Both the position numbers and the translations under genes were made by a program. The notes under the pieces are model-generated. The model was not told the origin of the DNA. It made no database searches and worked only from the letters and a program-made list of their open reading frames with translations. A DNA stretch of 64,000 nucleotides from Neodiprion pinetum (lineage: Eukaryota; Arthropoda; Insecta; Hymenoptera; Diprionidae): assembly GCF_021155775.2 (NCBI RefSeq), contig NC_060237.1:20110970-20174969 (forward strand), read 5' to 3'. Positions 63,613 to 64,000 of this stretch are shown piece by piece; position 1 is the first letter of the stretch, and every line of letters starts with the position of its first letter.

Positions 63613-63822
63613 ATGAGTGCCGAAGCTCAAGTGCAGCGGAGGACTGCTTCAGTTTGTGCGAAGTGGACTTGGTCCGTTTTAGTTTTAGTGGTGGTTATTG
63701 TTGTTTGTTGTGCACCTCGAACGGTCGACGCTTACACGAACCAATGGGCTGCCCACATCGAGGGAGGACCCGAGGTTGCCAAGCAGGTCGCCGCCGATCA
63801 TGGATTCCGATATTTGGACAAG
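63613..63822 (+). CDS. Furin-like proprotein convertase, first coding exon (partial gene)
   Basis: This 70-codon exon starts the precursor of a kexin/furin-type (S8) serine protease that cleaves pro-proteins after dibasic sites in the secretory pathway. Residues 20-33 form a hydrophobic core (WSVLVLVVVIVV) of a signal peptide, with a likely cleavage after VDA at 38-40. The mature propeptide then begins YTNQWAAHIEGGPEVAKQVA, matching the conserved opening of the convertase prodomain (YTN-W-----GG---A---A--HGF). The exon ends in DK at CAAG|GTGAGT, a strong phase-0 donor; reading on meets a stop within 15 codons. The ATG has G at -3 and no in-frame upstream start. The catalytic Asp-His-Ser domain and P domain must lie beyond the window. 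It could be the Fur1 or Fur2 orthologue; this exon alone does not decide. Confidence 0.85.
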
Positions 63823-64000
63823 GTGAGTCAGAATCTTTTGCGAGCGGTGAGAAGCACAGGCCTCTGACAATGAGTCAAAGGCTGAAACGAAACCGGGTTT
63901 AGAGAAGCGAGCTTGAAGTTGGTGATCGGGTCGACGCGTCGTTGTGAAACGTTGAGGAAAAACGGGGTTTCGCAATTATACAGTCGATGTTGAGAATTTG
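63823..64000 (+). other. First intron of the furin-like gene (5' part)
   Basis: It begins with GTGAGT directly after the prodomain exon and runs off the window. Frames that continue through it, such as the extra residues VSQNLLRAVRSTGL, are intron translation and have no family similarity. Confidence 0.75.

Noticed and set aside
1..64000. CRISPR arrays, operons, prophage or other prokaryotic systems
   Set aside because: No regularly spaced repeats and no dense same-strand genes; the window is clearly eukaryotic.

Overview
This is eukaryotic DNA, most likely from an insect. There are no dense operons or ribosome binding sites. Intergenic stretches are long and A+T-leaning but CpG-rich. There are many (TC)n, (AC)n and (GA)n microsatellites, a degenerate CCTAA-type (TTAGG-like) block, small transposon relics, and one recognisable gene whose first coding exon ends in a consensus GT splice donor. 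High CpG together with CCTAA-type repeats suggests Hymenoptera, possibly a sawfly, but that is an inference.

The only gene I can support lies at the right edge on the + strand. It is the first coding exon (63613-63822) of a furin-like, kexin-type proprotein convertase: a signal peptide followed by the start of the S8 prodomain. The rest of the gene lies beyond the window. A plausible core promoter sits about 590 bp upstream of the ATG (Inr-like at 63020, DPE-like motif exactly at +28, DRE at 62857). The leader contains one upstream ATG with a 9-codon uORF. About 1.5-2 kb upstream of the ATG is a cluster of GA, CA and G-run repeats with G-quadruplex potential.

The remaining roughly 61 kb is non-coding as far as I can see. 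The many ORFs of 60-170 codons look like chance or low-complexity frames. Its real structure is in repeats: a 422-bp element with about 88-bp terminal inverted repeats at the left edge (1-422); a 282-bp fold-back with two 120-bp arms (11572-11853); a tRNA-like sequence with intact A and B boxes (25366-25438); several compact hairpins (4059, 18477, 18568, 27899, 42078, 43038); two TTAA-CCCTT termini resembling piggyBac-type ends (41604 and 42139); and a family of short TIR elements with three copies in 6 kb (48729, 52501, and inverted at 54175). Homeodomain- and POU-site-rich stretches, especially 49490-49830, may be enhancers.

The most novel items are the repeat families, which I cannot match to named families without a search. 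I found no unusual multi-gene system.
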